Below are positions 8,912-15,966 of a stretch of DNA of 64,000 nt, piece by piece; the stretch's first letter is position 1; each line of letters opens with the position of its first letter. The position numbers and the translations under genes were made by a program. The notes beneath the pieces are model-generated. The model ran no database searches. It worked only from the letters and a program-made list of their open reading frames with translations, and was not told the origin of the DNA. This stretch comes from Fumia sp045615345. GTDB lineage: Bacteria > Bacillota > Clostridia > Oscillospirales > Ruminococcaceae. The stretch covers positions 1-64,000 of the forward strand of contig JAZLER010000013.1 in NCBI GenBank assembly GCA_045615345.1. The letters run 5' to 3'.

Positions 8912-9543
8912 ACCAATACCTCCATAAGGTTCTCACCGGAATAATTCATGATATTTTCCTGCATTCGTCTCAGAAAAACATCTGATTTGTAGTTTTCGTC
9001 CTTGCTGTTTGCAAACCAGATATTGGAACGACCAAAGCCAAAATTATAGCCACCCCTGCCACTTGCAGGTATGAACCATTCAAATTTATTTCTTTCAGCA
9101 TATGGCAACAAAACGCAGTCTTCTTCCTTGCAGATAAAATTGAAGTACTGGACATAATTACTGTCCTGAAATTCTGCTTGTCGGGTGTGGCGATAAACAG
9201 TAGCATTTTTATAAAAACCTACAACTCGCATATTCTTGCCATACGGGTTTTTTGCGCACCAGACTACCGTTACGCCCTCAATTTCTTCAGCATTTTTTAA
9301 GTTATTTGTACCAACGATATTTTCAATTCTGATCTGCAGTTCAGATGTTGCGGAATTGCCAATCAACATAACAAATCCGAGACAAACCTTTTCACCATCT
9401 AATTCTATGGCATCAAAGTTATATGCTTCGTGGGCATTTCCGGTTTCTTTTACATAGGCAGCGTTGCTGACAGGTATATCCTCGCTTGTGATACCTCTGT
9501 AATACTTCATGTCTGAAATCCTCGCAAAAATAATTGGTTTCAT
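8908..9543 (-). CDS. Unrecognised 211-aa protein, partner of the helicase-peptidase
   Basis: An ATG at 9543 with AGGAAG eight bases upstream is the best start, giving MKPIIFARISDMKYYRGI; an open frame extends to 9609 but lacks a good site. I do not recognise the family. The sequence is rich in aromatic residues and beta strands, with VVWCAKNPYGKNMRVVGFYK and NATVYRHTRQAEF in the middle and a C-terminal helix. The strand-rich middle with conserved-looking Trp/Tyr residues would suit a PUA/EVE/ASCH-like nucleic-acid reader, but this is a guess. It is translationally coupled to the helicase gene (ATGA overlap). Confidence 0.7.
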   Translation of the reverse strand: MKPIIFARISDMKYYRGITSEDIPVSNAAYVKETGNAHEAYNFDAIELDGEKVCLGFVMLIGNSATSELQIRIENIVGTNNLKNAEEIEGVTVVWCAKNPYGKNMRVVGFYKNATVYRHTRQAEFQDSNYVQYFNFICKEEDCVLLPYAERNKFEWFIPASGRGGYNFGFGRSNIWFANSKDENYKSDVFLRRMQENIMNYSGENLMEVLV

Positions 9544-9624
9544 AATAAACTTCCTTTCTGTTGAACAATTTTTTGTATTTCGCTTTCGCTGATATAATGA
9601 TAACATCAAAGCTACTCTACGTCA

Positions 9625-9641
9625 GGGGGGAAGTGTCCCCC
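9625..9641. other. GC hairpin between the first and second genes of the operon
   Basis: GGGGG and CCCCC arms enclose seven bases just after the stop of the 9646-10134 gene. The T run lies on the plus-strand side only, so for minus-strand transcripts this is a stable hairpin without a U tract. It may trim expression or stabilise the mRNA rather than terminate it. Confidence 0.45.
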
Positions 9642-9645
9642 TTTT

Positions 9646-10134
9646 TTATTCATACAGTTTTTTCAGTTTATCTGTAGTTTGAAACTTGTCATATTCACTG
9701 AGTGCCTCATTGAACTGATTGATAAAATGAATTATATCATCTCCATCTTCAAGAGCTTTCAGGCATATAAAATCCTCTAAGTCATCTTCCCTGAGCAAAC
9801 CGCCGCATAAAGAAAAATATTCATTCGCTTCTTCAGGTTTCATTTTTAAACCTACTGTAAATTTGTATAAAAAGTATCTTGTTATTTTCTGAGTTCCCGC
9901 ACAGCTCTTTTTTAAAGAGGTTTCACTTAATTGGCATATCTCTTCAAGCCCGGTGTATTTGGGCTTGATATTATGTTCTGTGGTATACTTGGTGAGCTTG
10001 TTATATACTTTCATATTTAATTCTTTATTGACTTCAAATCTTTTCAAATCTGCCGCTGTAACATGAAATGAAGCTTTGTTGTCGTCTGACTTTGGTCTGT
10101 ACTTTTTATTTTTTAATTCTTCAATGGTTACCAT
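9646..10134 (-). CDS. HTH-like protein, first gene of the helicase operon
   Basis: A 162-residue cytoplasmic protein of unknown function. Residues about 45-150 are all-helical. The order (helix-turn-helix-like EEICQLSETSLKKSC, then GLKMKPEEANEYFSLCG, then a helix ending DIIHFINQFNEALSEY) matches the C-terminal domain of the macro-domain protein at 12640-13632 (ALELSLEETEEMLKKAG... DIFEINEALFAF). It therefore looks like a free-standing version of that domain, probably a divergent XRE-type HTH. The promoter is consensus-like and 32 bases upstream. It could be the operon's regulator. Confidence 0.75.
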   Translation of the reverse strand: MVTIEELKNKKYRPKSDDNKASFHVTAADLKRFEVNKELNMKVYNKLTKYTTEHNIKPKYTGLEEICQLSETSLKKSCAGTQKITRYFLYKFTVGLKMKPEEANEYFSLCGGLLREDDLEDFICLKALEDGDDIIHFINQFNEALSEYDKFQTTDKLKKLYE

Positions 10135-10165
10135 TAATATACACTCCTTAAATACTTCTCAAAAT

Positions 10166-10194
10166 ATTATACCAAATAATCTCAGATATTTCAA
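10166..10194 (-). promoter_or_regulatory. Sigma-A promoter of the helicase operon
   Basis: Minus-strand TTGAAA (10189-10194), 17-bp spacer, TATAAT (10166-10171), followed by an AAGGAG ribosome site before the ATG at 10134. Confidence 0.85.
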
Positions 10195-10234
10195 GCAAGT
10201 CTTCCTTCCTGTATGCCCTTCCCTTCGTAAAAAG

Positions 10235-10357
10235 ATATTTTAAATTCCCGTAATAAAATGAAATCTGTCTTAAATATCCCGACAAGGTCGGATTTCATCG
10301 CGTAGTGATTTCATCTCCATTCGCAGATTTATTCCGTCTGTCAAGACGGATTTAACT
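10235..10357. repeat. Array of short palindromes
   Basis: Between the helicase operon promoter and the tRNA-Ser gene there is no gene. This part consists of short imperfect palindromes: tcccgacaaggtcgga, attcgcagattta, ttccgtctgtcaagacgga. A related array lies at 16689-16782. Such arrays of half-site hairpins are common between genes in gut Clostridia. Confidence 0.6.
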
Positions 10358-10477
10358 GAAAAGAGCACTTGCAAACGCAAGTGCTCTTTTCAGGTGCGGA
10401 TGACGGGACTTCTTTTCTGCGGAAAAGCCGGCTCGTGGCTCTGACAGTCCGGTGGACTGTCATTCACTACCACTCAC
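10358..10477. repeat. 120-bp inverted repeat, left copy
   Basis: Reverse complement of 11740-11859 with roughly six mismatches. Its outer end is a strong hairpin (gaaaagagcacttgc / gcaagtgctcttttc), next comes ggtgcggatgacgggactt, which is the complement of the tRNA-Leu 3' end, then a palindrome around cagtccggtggactg. The two copies bracket tRNA-Ser, an amidase gene and tRNA-Leu. Confidence 0.9.
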
Positions 10478-10503
10478 CTCGAATCCCGCCTTATGACCCG
10501 AAT

Positions 10504-10530
10504 AAAAAAGAAAACCACCTTTTCAGGTGA
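10504..10530 (-). terminator. Terminator of tRNA-Ser
   Basis: Minus-strand hairpin cacct/aggtg with GAAA loop followed by ttttctttttt, eleven bases after the tRNA CCA end. Confidence 0.8.
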
Positions 10531-10540
10531 TTTCCTTTCT

Positions 10541-10631
10541 TGGCGGAGATGGCGGGATTCGAACCCGCGGACGGTTTGACCCGTCAACTGATTTCGAGTC
10601 AGCCTCGTTACGACCACTTCGATACATCTCC
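10541..10631 (-). tRNA. tRNA-Ser(CGA)
   Basis: A 91-base class II tRNA read on the minus strand. The acceptor arm is ggagatg/catctcc, with discriminator G and an encoded CCA (10541-10543). The anticodon stem gctga/tcagt carries the loop CTCGAAA, so the anticodon is CGA. A long variable arm (ttgacgggtcaaaccgtc) identifies a serine tRNA. T arm gcggg-ttcgaat-cccgc is intact. It reads UCG codons. Confidence 0.97.
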
Positions 10632-10703
10632 ATATGCAACGAAATCTATTGTATCACAAAAAATACGGAATGTCAAAGGGAAAATGACATTCCGCAAAGA
10701 TTT

Positions 10704-11441
10704 TTAAAAATAAATATAATCTGCAAATGCGTATCCCACAATTCCGTTATAACCCACAACATACCAGTCGCCTGTACGGGAATAAACTGTAACCGCGGCG
10801 CCATTCGGAATACTACCCTTGACAGAGGCCGAAATAGAGGGTTTGCTTCTTATATTAAGTCTGCCACCCTGGGTTGCAACTCTGCCCTGACGGACGGGTT
10901 CGGGGCGGATAAAAGGTATACCAAAATACTCGGTAAGCGACAGTACTGTGTTCGCGGCGATTTCGTCAAGATTGTTTTTTATCCAGTTTGCATCGTCTTC
11001 ATTGTCGTGGTAGGCGTATTCGATAAGAACCGAGGGAACGCGTGGCTGTCTTACTTCACCAAGACGGGTTGTGGGGACAGCGCGCACAAGCTCAGGGTTC
11101 GGGTAAATGCGTTTTAAGTTTTTGGCGATTATATCAGCAAGGCGTTTGCCGTTTGTACTGGTGGGATAATAGTAGACATCAGTGCCCTGAAGCTCGCCGT
11201 ATCTCCCCTCGGGGGAGGCGTTGGAGTGCAGAGCAAGATGGACATCGTAATTTCCTGCATTTGAAGCCCTTATCGAGGATGCGGCGGTCATTTCGGGAGT
11301 GTTTCGCGTATACTGAATTCCGCTTGAAAGAAGATACGGAACCATAGCATCTGCAAGACGGTTCATCCAGTATTCCTCGGAGCCACCATTTACATACAGA
11401 TTTTTCTCCTGGGTAGAAGGACTTAAATAAATTCTCGGCAT
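10704..11441 (-). CDS. N-acetylmuramoyl-L-alanine amidase with SH3 domain
   Basis: A 245-residue protein with an Amidase_3 catalytic domain (residues 2-170) and a C-terminal bacterial SH3 domain (about 182-245, GRLNIRSKPSISASVKGSIP, WYVVGYNGIVGYAFADY). HLALHSNA near residue 90 and VLIEYAYHDN near 138 supply the zinc His and catalytic Glu. The usual N-terminal DPGHGG is replaced by LSPSTQEKNLY, so the first zinc His is not at its normal place. There is no signal peptide, so it would be released by another route. It sits alone between tRNA-Ser and tRNA-Leu. Likely a peptidoglycan hydrolase for spore or mother-cell wall. Confidence 0.85.
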   Translation of the reverse strand: MPRIYLSPSTQEKNLYVNGGSEEYWMNRLADAMVPYLLSSGIQYTRNTPEMTAASSIRASNAGNYDVHLALHSNASPEGRYGELQGTDVYYYPTSTNGKRLADIIAKNLKRIYPNPELVRAVPTTRLGEVRQPRVPSVLIEYAYHDNEDDANWIKNNLDEIAANTVLSLTEYFGIPFIRPEPVRQGRVATQGGRLNIRSKPSISASVKGSIPNGAAVTVYSRTGDWYVVGYNGIVGYAFADYIYF

Positions 11442-11542
11442 AAAAAACTCCTTTCTTTTTACTACAATATTCTATGAAAAAGGGTAAATTTTTGTTAAAA
11501 AAATTAAAGTTTGAAAAAAATAAATATTTTTTCAAAAAAGGC

Positions 11543-11571
11543 TTGACATTCCTTTAAACCTTTGATATAAT
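11543..11571 (+). promoter_or_regulatory. Perfect sigma-A promoter of tRNA-Leu
   Basis: TTGACA (11543-11548), 17-bp spacer, TATAAT (11566-11571), 25 bases before the tRNA 5' end. Confidence 0.95.
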
Positions 11572-11596
11572 AGCATATGTTCCGTTCAGGAAATAT

Positions 11597-11681
11597 GCGG
11601 ATGTGGTGGAATGGCAGACACGCTACCTTGAGGTGGTAGTGAGTAACGCTCGTGTGGGTTCAAGTCCCGTCATCCGCACCA
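11597..11681 (+). tRNA. tRNA-Leu(GAG)
   Basis: An 85-base class II tRNA. The acceptor arm is gcggatg/catccgc with encoded CCA (11679-11681). The anticodon stem ctacc/ggtag encloses TTGAGGT, giving anticodon GAG. Variable arm taacgctcgt and T arm ggg-ttcaagt-ccc are present. Its 3' end is echoed in both 120-bp inverted repeats. Confidence 0.97.
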
Positions 11682-11720
11682 GAAAATAGAGGCCATCGAA
11701 GATGGTCTCTATTTTCTTTT
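11682..11720 (+). terminator. Terminator of tRNA-Leu
   Basis: Hairpin gaaaatagaggccatc / gatggtctctattttc with a GAA loop, followed by tttt, directly after the CCA end. Confidence 0.9.
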
Positions 11721-11739
11721 GCAAAGAAAGGAACTTGAA

Positions 11740-11859
11740 GTGAGTGGTAGTGAATGACAGTCCGGTGGACTGTCAGAGCCACGAGCCGGCTTTTCCGCAG
11801 AAAAGAAGTCCCGTCATCCTCACCAGAAAAGAGCACTTGCGTTTGCAAGTGCTCTTTTC
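11740..11859. repeat. 120-bp inverted repeat, right copy, with tRNA-Leu 3' fragment
   Basis: Inverted copy of 10358-10477. It starts ggtagtgaatgac, recalling the tRNA-Leu anticodon-arm sequence ggtagtgagtaac. It then carries a palindromic insert and resumes at 11807 with aagtcccgtcatcctcacca, the tRNA-Leu T-arm/acceptor end with one change. A terminator-like hairpin closes it. It looks like a duplicated tRNA-Leu 3' half interrupted by a mobile palindromic unit. Confidence 0.85.
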
Positions 11860-11875
11860 TGTTATATTTACCTTG

Positions 11876-12529
11876 TTAACGGTTCCTTTTTCTTCCCCTG
11901 AAATCCTTATCAATTCTTTCGGACCAGTTATCGTTGAAGTTTCCTGTTTTTCTGACCTGGCATACAGTTTCGGACAAAGTTTCATAAACACAGGCGGTAC
12001 CTTCCCTGTCAGCGTGGTAGTTTACAGCCCTGCTTTCATCGATGCCAAACCCTCTTGCCGTTTCGACAGCATCGATATTAGCGCCGATAAACACAAACTC
12101 CCAGCCGTATTTGTTTTTCTGGCGCTCAATCATTTTTTTCACTTCATCACTGCCGAAACGATGGCTTGCATTCTCCATGCCGTCTGTTGTGATGACAAAC
12201 ATTGTGTGCTCGGGGACATCCTCGGGGCGGGCGTACTTATGAATGTTACCGATGTGGCGAATAGCGCCGCCGATGGCATCAATAAGCGCCGTAGAGCCCC
12301 TTACAGTGTAATCCTTATCGGTCATTTCGGGGATATCAGCAAGTTTTAATCTGTCGTGAAGCACCTCGCTTACATTGTCAAAAAGCACAGTAGAAACAAG
12401 GCATTCGCCATCTTCTTTTTTCTGCTTTTCAATCATCGCATTGAAACCACCGATAGTGTCGCTTTCAAGCCCCGACATAGAACCACTGCGGTCTAAGATA
12501 AATACGAGTTCTGTCAAATTGTTTTTCAT
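11876..12529 (-). CDS. VWA-domain protein
   Basis: A 217-residue cytoplasmic protein that is almost entirely a von Willebrand factor A domain. FILDRSGSMSG near residue 10 is the MIDAS metal site (DxSxS), with TALIDAIGGAIRHI near 85 and FVITTDGMENAS near 110 supplying the later metal ligands. The ATG at 12529 has GGAGG eight bases upstream; the open frame reaching 12589 is not needed. It lies downstream of the macro-domain gene, separated by a perfect inverted repeat. VWA proteins of this type often act as scaffolds with AAA ATPases or stress proteins, but no such partner is adjacent. Confidence 0.88.
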   Translation of the reverse strand: MKNNLTELVFILDRSGSMSGLESDTIGGFNAMIEKQKKEDGECLVSTVLFDNVSEVLHDRLKLADIPEMTDKDYTVRGSTALIDAIGGAIRHIGNIHKYARPEDVPEHTMFVITTDGMENASHRFGSDEVKKMIERQKNKYGWEFVFIGANIDAVETARGFGIDESRAVNYHADREGTACVYETLSETVCQVRKTGNFNDNWSERIDKDFRGRKRNR

Positions 12530-12550
12530 AAATAAAACCTCCAAAAAAAA

Positions 12551-12594
12551 ATAATGTGATTGTATGGGCTTTCTCACCCCTGCAATCACATTAT
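12551..12594. other. Perfect inverted repeat between macro and VWA genes
   Basis: Twelve-base arms ataatgtgattg and caatcacattat enclose 20 bases holding a second small stem (ggg/ccc). It sits just before the VWA ribosome site. It could be a terminator of the macro gene, an mRNA leader structure or a protein-binding site. Confidence 0.55.
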
Positions 12595-12639
12595 ATCTTC
12601 TTTGGAATTAAGAATGGTCGCTTTGAAAGCGACAAATTT

Positions 12640-13632
12640 TTATGCCCCCAGCAAACTCTGGTCAAAGGCAAAAAGTGCCTCATTGATTTCAAAGATATCA
12701 TATTTTCCATGGCTTATAAAATACTCAATAATAACATCAAATTTATAGCTGTGAGAGAGTGCAAACCCTGCTTTTTTAAGCATCTCCTCGGTTTCTTCCA
12801 AAGAAAGCTCGAGCGCAATCGCAAAGGCAATTGCAGTTACCTTACTCGGTTTGTAATACACATCGTTGCGGATTTTTGAAAAAAGCTTGCGGTCAATATT
12901 TGCTTTTTTATAACACTCGGCATCGGTCATACCCTTTTCGTCAATTTTTCTGATAAGCATCTCGGAAAAACTTTCATCAATCTTTTTAAGCTTTGTGTCA
13001 AGGTCGTCTTCTGCCACCATTGCCTTGCATTCACAGAAATCTATCGCCATCGATGCCATCGGCGCAAGCCTGCGCGAGTTCTCACGGCGGTAATCAATAT
13101 GCTCGTCAACATAATGGTCATCAATATATTCAGCAATGGACGAATAAAGCTTTTCACTGATTTTATAGGCAGTCTTATCAAAAACAACGATGTACACCAG
13201 CATATCATTTTCAAACAGAAAATCACTGATTGTATTTATAGCAGTTCTCAGAGCCTTATCCTTAGGATAACCGTAAGCCCCCGATGAAATCAGCGGAAAT
13301 GCCACGGATTTGCATTTATGCACCTTTGCAAGGTTTAATGACTTTTCATAACAGGACGAAAGTAACTTTTCTTCGTTATGCTTTCCGTCTTTGTAAACAG
13401 GTCCCACCGTGTGAATAACATATTTGCAATAAAGGTTATATCCTTTTGTAATCCGGGCATCGCCTGTATCACAGCCACCGAGAGTTTTGCACTCCTCAAG
13501 GAGCTCATCCCCTGCCGCCTTATGAATAGCACCGTCAACACCCCCACCGCCAAGAAGCGATGAGTTAGCGGCGTTGACAATAGCATCAACTTTCATTTTA
13601 GTTATATCCTGTCTTATAATCTGTAACGGCAT
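12640..13632 (-). CDS. Macro-domain protein with C-terminal HTH-like domain
   Basis: A 330-residue protein. Residues 1-150 are a macro domain of the ADP-ribosylglycohydrolase/O-acetyl-ADP-ribose deacetylase group: DAIVNAANSSLLGGGGVDG near residue 16 and PLISSGAYGYP near residue 100 are the ADP-ribose-binding loops. After a linker (about 165-205) the C-terminal 120 residues form an all-helical domain resembling a divergent XRE HTH (YKKANIDRKLFSKIRND), matching the free-standing protein at 9646-10134. It probably removes or senses ADP-ribose, with the tail binding nucleic acid or a partner. Next gene in the same direction is the VWA protein. Confidence 0.9.
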   Translation of the reverse strand: MPLQIIRQDITKMKVDAIVNAANSSLLGGGGVDGAIHKAAGDELLEECKTLGGCDTGDARITKGYNLYCKYVIHTVGPVYKDGKHNEEKLLSSCYEKSLNLAKVHKCKSVAFPLISSGAYGYPKDKALRTAINTISDFLFENDMLVYIVVFDKTAYKISEKLYSSIAEYIDDHYVDEHIDYRRENSRRLAPMASMAIDFCECKAMVAEDDLDTKLKKIDESFSEMLIRKIDEKGMTDAECYKKANIDRKLFSKIRNDVYYKPSKVTAIAFAIALELSLEETEEMLKKAGFALSHSYKFDVIIEYFISHGKYDIFEINEALFAFDQSLLGA

Positions 13633-13644
13633 AATATCACCTCA

Positions 13645-14250
13645 TTATTTTCTCGCAACTATTATTGTGTAAATCAAAAGTGCAATGGTAAACGGTATTA
13701 AAAGCAAAAGGCAGATTACACTTGCAAAGGGCTTGAAAAACAGACTTCCAATAAACAAAGCCCCGAAAATCACCATCCCATAGCCTGTAAAGCGATTTAC
13801 TTTACGGGCTTTTTCTTTACTGAGTTTCATATTTTTCACATAATCAAGCTTCGGCAGATAATTCCCCGTAACAATATAAATCAAGCCGACAAGCATCACC
13901 GCAACCTGTCTTATATCTATATCCTCGCCAAGGCTGTAACCTAAAGTGACAAGATACAAAACAACAGTCATAGTGGGAATAATCCATTTTATAACAGCCT
14001 CAACCTTTTGAGGGTGATTTTTTGTGCTTAAATCGGTGGAAACACACATAATCCACTGAAACAGCATCATTAAAACGGGTAAACCAAACACCACAAACCC
14101 TTTTGAAGCGAAGTTATCAGGTTCGTTATTGATATTAAAATGTATTGCTATCATATCAGGAAGCTTATCCCATAAAGCAATTCCCAAGGCAATCGGCAGT
14201 ACACAAACCACAGAAGTAATAATCAGTATTTTCCATTTAATCGGTTTCAT
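13645..14250 (-). CDS. sdpI: SdpI-family membrane protein
   Basis: A 201-residue integral membrane protein with about six transmembrane segments. LPDMIAIHFNINNEPDNF near residue 30 is the DUF1648 signature found at the start of SdpI proteins, and KVNRFTGYGMVIFG near residue 150 is the SdpI-like region. In Bacillus SdpI gives immunity to the SDP killing factor and captures the SdpR repressor at the membrane. Here it overlaps the upstream ArsR-type repressor gene by 14 bases, the same pairing, but no sdpABC toxin genes are present. Immunity to a foreign or distant toxin, or a stress-sensing role, is likely. Confidence 0.88.
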   Translation of the reverse strand: MKPIKWKILIITSVVCVLPIALGIALWDKLPDMIAIHFNINNEPDNFASKGFVVFGLPVLMMLFQWIMCVSTDLSTKNHPQKVEAVIKWIIPTMTVVLYLVTLGYSLGEDIDIRQVAVMLVGLIYIVTGNYLPKLDYVKNMKLSKEKARKVNRFTGYGMVIFGALFIGSLFFKPFASVICLLLLIPFTIALLIYTIIVARK

Positions 14251-14515
14251 CGTTTTTCCCTCCTAATCCGTAAATCCAGGTCAGAACCTCCTCAAAAACG
14301 GAGGTATTAAGCTCATAATAAATAAAGTTTTTGTACTTTTCCTCGGCTATAAGGTCAGCTTTTTTAAGTTTGGACAGATGGTACGAAACTGTTGCACCCG
14401 TGAGATTGAATTTATCAGCTATCTCCCCTGCCGATTTTCTGCCGCCTTTGAGCATATGCAGTATATCGCGCCTTACGGGGTCGGATATCGCCTTTAATGT
14501 TTCATTCATCCCCAT
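14237..14515 (-). CDS. sdpR: ArsR/SdpR-family repressor
   Basis: A 92-residue winged-helix protein. MGMNETLKAISDPVRRDIL leads into the recognition region GEIADKFNLTGATVSYHLS, typical of SdpR-like ArsR members without metal-binding cysteines. The ATG at 14515 has AGAGGTG at proper spacing; an upstream in-frame ATG would make an unusual leader across the operator. It overlaps sdpI by 14 bases, so the two are coupled. A perfect 24-bp palindrome immediately upstream is the probable autoregulatory operator. Confidence 0.92.
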   Translation of the reverse strand: MGMNETLKAISDPVRRDILHMLKGGRKSAGEIADKFNLTGATVSYHLSKLKKADLIAEEKYKNFIYYELNTSVFEEVLTWIYGLGGKNDETD

Positions 14516-14525
14516 ATAATCACCT

Positions 14526-14549
14526 CTATTTAGAAAAGTTTCTAAATAG
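14526..14549. promoter_or_regulatory. 24-bp palindromic operator of the sdpR-sdpI operon
   Basis: CTATTTAGAAA-AG-TTTCTAAATAG is a perfect palindrome overlapping the ribosome-site region ten bases before the sdpR start. Its position and symmetry suit a dimeric ArsR-type repressor. Confidence 0.8.
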
Positions 14550-14579
14550 ATTGTATCACAAAAACAAGTCTTTGTCAAA

Positions 14580-14608
14580 TAAAAATAAAGCCGGAATTAC
14601 CCGGCTTT
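14580..14608 (-). terminator. Terminator of the EEP-PHP-PAS operon
   Basis: Minus-strand hairpin aaagccgg/ccggcttt followed by atttttattt. Its rising arm overlaps the last codons of the PAS gene. Confidence 0.85.
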
Positions 14609-14959
14609 AAAGTCATAGAGTTTATCTTTTTCCTTGTTTCTGTACTCGTGCTTTTCGTAATAACCGATTAAACTGCCGTCATCGTCACGGAGTGCTATCA
14701 TATAGACATCCTTATTTTCTTTTTCATTATGATAGGTGTAAATACGGTTATGCGATTTGTCTGCTTTAAACCAGTCGACAACCTTTAAAATCATCTCGTT
14801 TGCCTTATCGGGGTGACATTCAAGAATACTGCTTCCTACAAGGCACTTATGGTAACGCTCAATTGCAGACGGGTTCATATAGATAACCATATGATTAACA
14901 TCGCAAATTACAACCGGTGCTCTGTCCTCCTCAAAAACGCTTTTGAAAAACTTAATCAT
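14597..14959 (-). CDS. Single PAS-domain protein
   Basis: A 120-residue protein that is a lone PAS sensor domain: APVVICDVNHMVIYMNPSA near residue 14, then IYTYHNEKENKDVYMIALRD and GYYEKHEY. It has no output domain. It overlaps the stop of the PHP gene by eight bases and is the last gene of a three-gene operon. The fold resembles PAS domains next to DUF438 and similar redox sensors in anaerobes. Ligand unknown. Confidence 0.8.
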   Translation of the reverse strand: MIKFFKSVFEEDRAPVVICDVNHMVIYMNPSAIERYHKCLVGSSILECHPDKANEMILKVVDWFKADKSHNRIYTYHNEKENKDVYMIALRDDDGSLIGYYEKHEYRNKEKDKLYDFKAG

Positions 14960-15965
14960 TTTCTTTCCTCATTTCATCGCAGAAATATGCATTTGTGTTG
15001 GCGTGTTTACCCTCATTGTCAACAACTGTAATACGGATATAACGGTCATCAGGAGTTAATTCAAAAGCAGCCCCTTTTATCGTTTCACCGTATGGCGCTT
15101 CAACGCGGCTTACTCTTCTGCCATCAGTTGAAAGTCTTATTGTTTTTGCATCGGAGCATTTGATATAAACCTTCTCATCCTCGTAGTAAAGCCCGAATAT
15201 CTGAGGACCCTGTGATGCATAAAAATCGCCCTTTACAAGCGCATTTGTGATGGTTTTATACTCAAGGTTTTCTGCCTTGATAACAGTAAAAGCACCAAAA
15301 GAATCTTCCGTAATGTTATGGTTATCATCGGTACCGATACAAAAGATTTTCTTCCCTGCCCTTAACATATCATCATACACACGCTCATTGTATTCGGGAT
15401 GTCCCGATACTACACAACCATAATTGCAGATTTCCATAGCATACATACCATGATAATTTATGTAATCGTTATAGCTTTCAAGCGACCATGTGGGATGATT
15501 GTATGTAACAAAAAATCCCTTTTCCCTGCACTTTTTCATCATATAGCTGATACATTCCGGGGTGTGTTCACTCTCAAAATCCAGTGTCTCCTCGTCAGCT
15601 TTTATAAGAGAACGATATTCCTCCTTGAAATTAACAGGTCTTGTGCGATGATAAAAATACTGGGTATTCATTTCAGGGTCTGAAGCTATAAGGCAAAAAT
15701 GGCAGATTTTAAGCTTACGAAATGGTGTGTCATAAGTAAATCCCACCTCGATTTCATACCCATTGAGAGCTAAAAAATTATCATCGGTAAGGTCGTTGTG
15801 TGTGATAAAAATATCGTGGTCAGTGAATGCAATAATTGAATACCCGTGTTTAATATAGAAATCCTTCATTTCCTTTGCGGTAAGCATTCCGTCAGAAATT
15901 ACAGAATGCGAATGAAGATTAGCTTTGTAGAAATTCCCCTTTTCCGGTAAAAGATATTTTCTCAT
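14952..15965 (-). CDS. PHP-domain metal-dependent phosphoesterase
   Basis: A 337-residue enzyme with an N-terminal PHP domain: ANLHSHSVISDG near residue 14, IIAFTDHDIF near 38, and later VTYNHPTW and IGTDDNH complete the metal ligands. The last 80 residues look like a small beta domain. The ATG at 15965 directly follows the stop of the EEP gene at 15967. PHP proteins of this size hydrolyse phosphoesters; the substrate is unknown. It is co-transcribed with the EEP phosphatase and the PAS protein, suggesting a shared phosphoester pathway. Confidence 0.88.
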   Translation of the reverse strand: MRKYLLPEKGNFYKANLHSHSVISDGMLTAKEMKDFYIKHGYSIIAFTDHDIFITHNDLTDDNFLALNGYEIEVGFTYDTPFRKLKICHFCLIASDPEMNTQYFYHRTRPVNFKEEYRSLIKADEETLDFESEHTPECISYMMKKCREKGFFVTYNHPTWSLESYNDYINYHGMYAMEICNYGCVVSGHPEYNERVYDDMLRAGKKIFCIGTDDNHNITEDSFGAFTVIKAENLEYKTITNALVKGDFYASQGPQIFGLYYEDEKVYIKCSDAKTIRLSTDGRRVSRVEAPYGETIKGAAFELTPDDRYIRITVVDNEGKHANTNAYFCDEMRKEND

Positions 15966-15966
15966 T

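Noticed and set aside
9625..9647. Intrinsic terminator within the helicase operon
   Set aside because: The T run lies on the plus-strand side, while all genes here are on the minus strand.
11740..11859. Second functional tRNA-Leu gene
   Set aside because: Only the 3' part matches; D arm and anticodon arm are missing and a palindrome interrupts the rest.
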